Of a stretch of DNA of 5,996 nucleotides, positions 5,076-5,996 are shown piece by piece. Position 1 is the first letter of the stretch. Each line of letters begins with the position of its first letter. Both the position numbers and the translations under genes were made by a program. The stretch lies in contig QMYO01000118.1 of NCBI GenBank assembly GCA_003662715.1, forward strand, positions 1 to 5,996, in the 5' to 3' direction. This DNA comes from Candidatus Bathyarchaeota archaeon. Lineage in GTDB: Archaea; Thermoproteota; Bathyarchaeia; Bathyarchaeales; Bathyarchaeaceae. The notes beneath the pieces were generated by a model, which did not search any database, was not told the DNA's origin, and saw only the letters and a list, made by a program, of their open reading frames with translations.

Positions 5076-5996
5076 ATGGAGAAACCATTGCTGGCATTAA
5101 CGATGCTCTTAATTTTGTTTTTTGCCATTCTACCGTCAACGGCTCAAAGTGAATCATCTAATAGACAAGCTTTCGTTAGCACATTGACACAAATAGACTT
5201 CAACGTTACCGACACTCTTAATATAACTGTAAACTCTTCCAAACCACTATACGATGTGGGAAGCCAAATTCAAATAAATGGGTCTTTGGAACTGGTTCAT
5301 GAGAACAGCTCATTTCCCCTTGGAGGACAACTTATTGCCCTTCAAGTTAATAATCGCATAGGTCCATACTTTTTTAGAACTCTTGAAACAGCACCTGGAA
5401 CTACACCTTCACAATGGCAGATAGAGATAAAAAATGCGTATATAGGCGATGGTGACGGTAATCCTTTAACTTCAGTGGTAAAAGGTAGTATAGTCTATAC
5501 GTGGTTAACATATTATAACAACTGGAACCAACCGCTACACGTAGAAGTAGCCTATACAGTTGTAGATGACAACAACATTCCTTTATTCACGTCAAACCCA
5601 CTAGCATTAGACTTATTACCAGGATTCAATTATACGGTTAGAGACCCTTGGAGAATACCAAATTACGCCGCGGATGGAAACGCACGGCTTATCGCAAACG
5701 CATTTTCGTCGCTTCCTTCCCTCGGTGGTTTTCCATACTGCCCTGAATTTATCAAAACTTTCATAATAACTTCACAAACCACATCAACAACTGATATTGG
5801 CTTCATAACCGCTCAAGAAACAGGAACCTATGAAACAAGTATTTTAACATCCAAAAAAGTGGACACTTCAATCCCATATGGAACCTGGATAGGAAATTAC
5901 ACGATTTATGTTGCAGCAAAATATGGCACAGAGCTTAGGGCAAATAGTTCAGCAACCTTCCAAATCAGGCTGGCCGGAGATGTGGATGGTGTAAGA
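5076..5996 (+). CDS. Secreted beta-rich protein, possibly dockerin-bearing (3' end outside window)
   Basis: This frame stays open from ATG 5076 to the window edge (307 codons, no stop). Residues 1-23 are a signal peptide (MEKPLLALTMLLILFFAILP, then STA). Residues about 44-110 look like an Ig-like module: NITVNSSKPLYDVGSQIQING, then a short strand ending GGQLIALQVNN, then FFRTLETAPGTTP. This resembles 'passive' modules of archaeal surface proteins. Residues 255-298 form another beta stretch (PYGTWIGNYTIYVAAKYG, then SSATFQIRL). The visible part ends in AGDVDGVR. In such proteins a GDVDG-type sequence after the last beta strand commonly opens a dockerin, but position 5 of the loop would be Val, so this is uncertain. 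There are at least eight N-x-S/T sequons and no catalytic motif. It lies 162 bp after the cohesin-like gene with its own promoter-like region. The function is not recognised; a structural or binding role at the cell surface is an inference. Confidence 0.85.
   Translation, partial: MEKPLLALTMLLILFFAILPSTAQSESSNRQAFVSTLTQIDFNVTDTLNITVNSSKPLYDVGSQIQINGSLELVHENSSFPLGGQLIALQVNNRIGPYFFRTLETAPGTTPSQWQIEIKNAYIGDGDGNPLTSVVKGSIVYTWLTYYNNWNQPLHVEVAYTVVDDNNIPLFTSNPLALDLLPGFNYTVRDPWRIPNYAADGNARLIANAFSSLPSLGGFPYCPEFIKTFIITSQTTSTTDIGFITAQETGTYETSILTSKKVDTSIPYGTWIGNYTIYVAAKYGTELRANSSATFQIRLAGDVDGVR

Overview
The window looks archaeal, most likely from the Bathyarchaeia (Thermoproteota). This assignment is inference. 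It rests on AT-rich TATA-type boxes instead of bacterial -35/-10 promoters, pyrimidine-rich T-tract ends without stem-loops, purine-rich ribosome binding sites, and large secreted proteins built from cohesin-like, Ig-like and dockerin-like modules next to a peptide-type ABC transporter. All genes are on the + strand.

Layout: (1) 2-670, the 3' part of an OppF/DppF-type ABC ATPase, with the Walker A region outside the window. (2) 767-2905, a secreted family 5 solute-binding protein of 712 residues. Its sequence blocks are in circularly permuted order and it ends in a two-repeat dockerin. (3) 3072-4913, a secreted 613-residue protein with two cohesin-like domains followed by two Ig-like beta domains. 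(4) 5076-5996, the 5' part of another secreted beta-rich protein that leaves the window just as a possible dockerin begins. The gaps of 96, 166 and 162 bp hold promoter and terminator signals. I saw no tRNA, rRNA, CRISPR array or insertion sequence.

How the genes may work together: the ATPase would power an oligopeptide (or oligosaccharide) importer, and the binding protein would deliver its substrate. The binding protein has a cleavable signal peptide but no lipobox cysteine and no C-terminal membrane helix. Its dockerin and the adjacent cohesin-like protein suggest non-covalent, calcium-dependent assembly of the receptor on a cell-surface scaffold. That would be a cellulosome-like arrangement used for nutrient capture. 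The protein modules are read directly from the sequence; the pairing is inferred from gene order and known cohesin-dockerin biology. How the cohesin protein itself is held at the surface is not visible here.

Each of the three secreted-protein genes has its own AT-rich promoter-like element. Genes 2 and 3 each end in the same kind of C-tract-to-T-tract signal. They therefore look like neighbouring, separately transcribed units that may share regulation, and not one tight operon.
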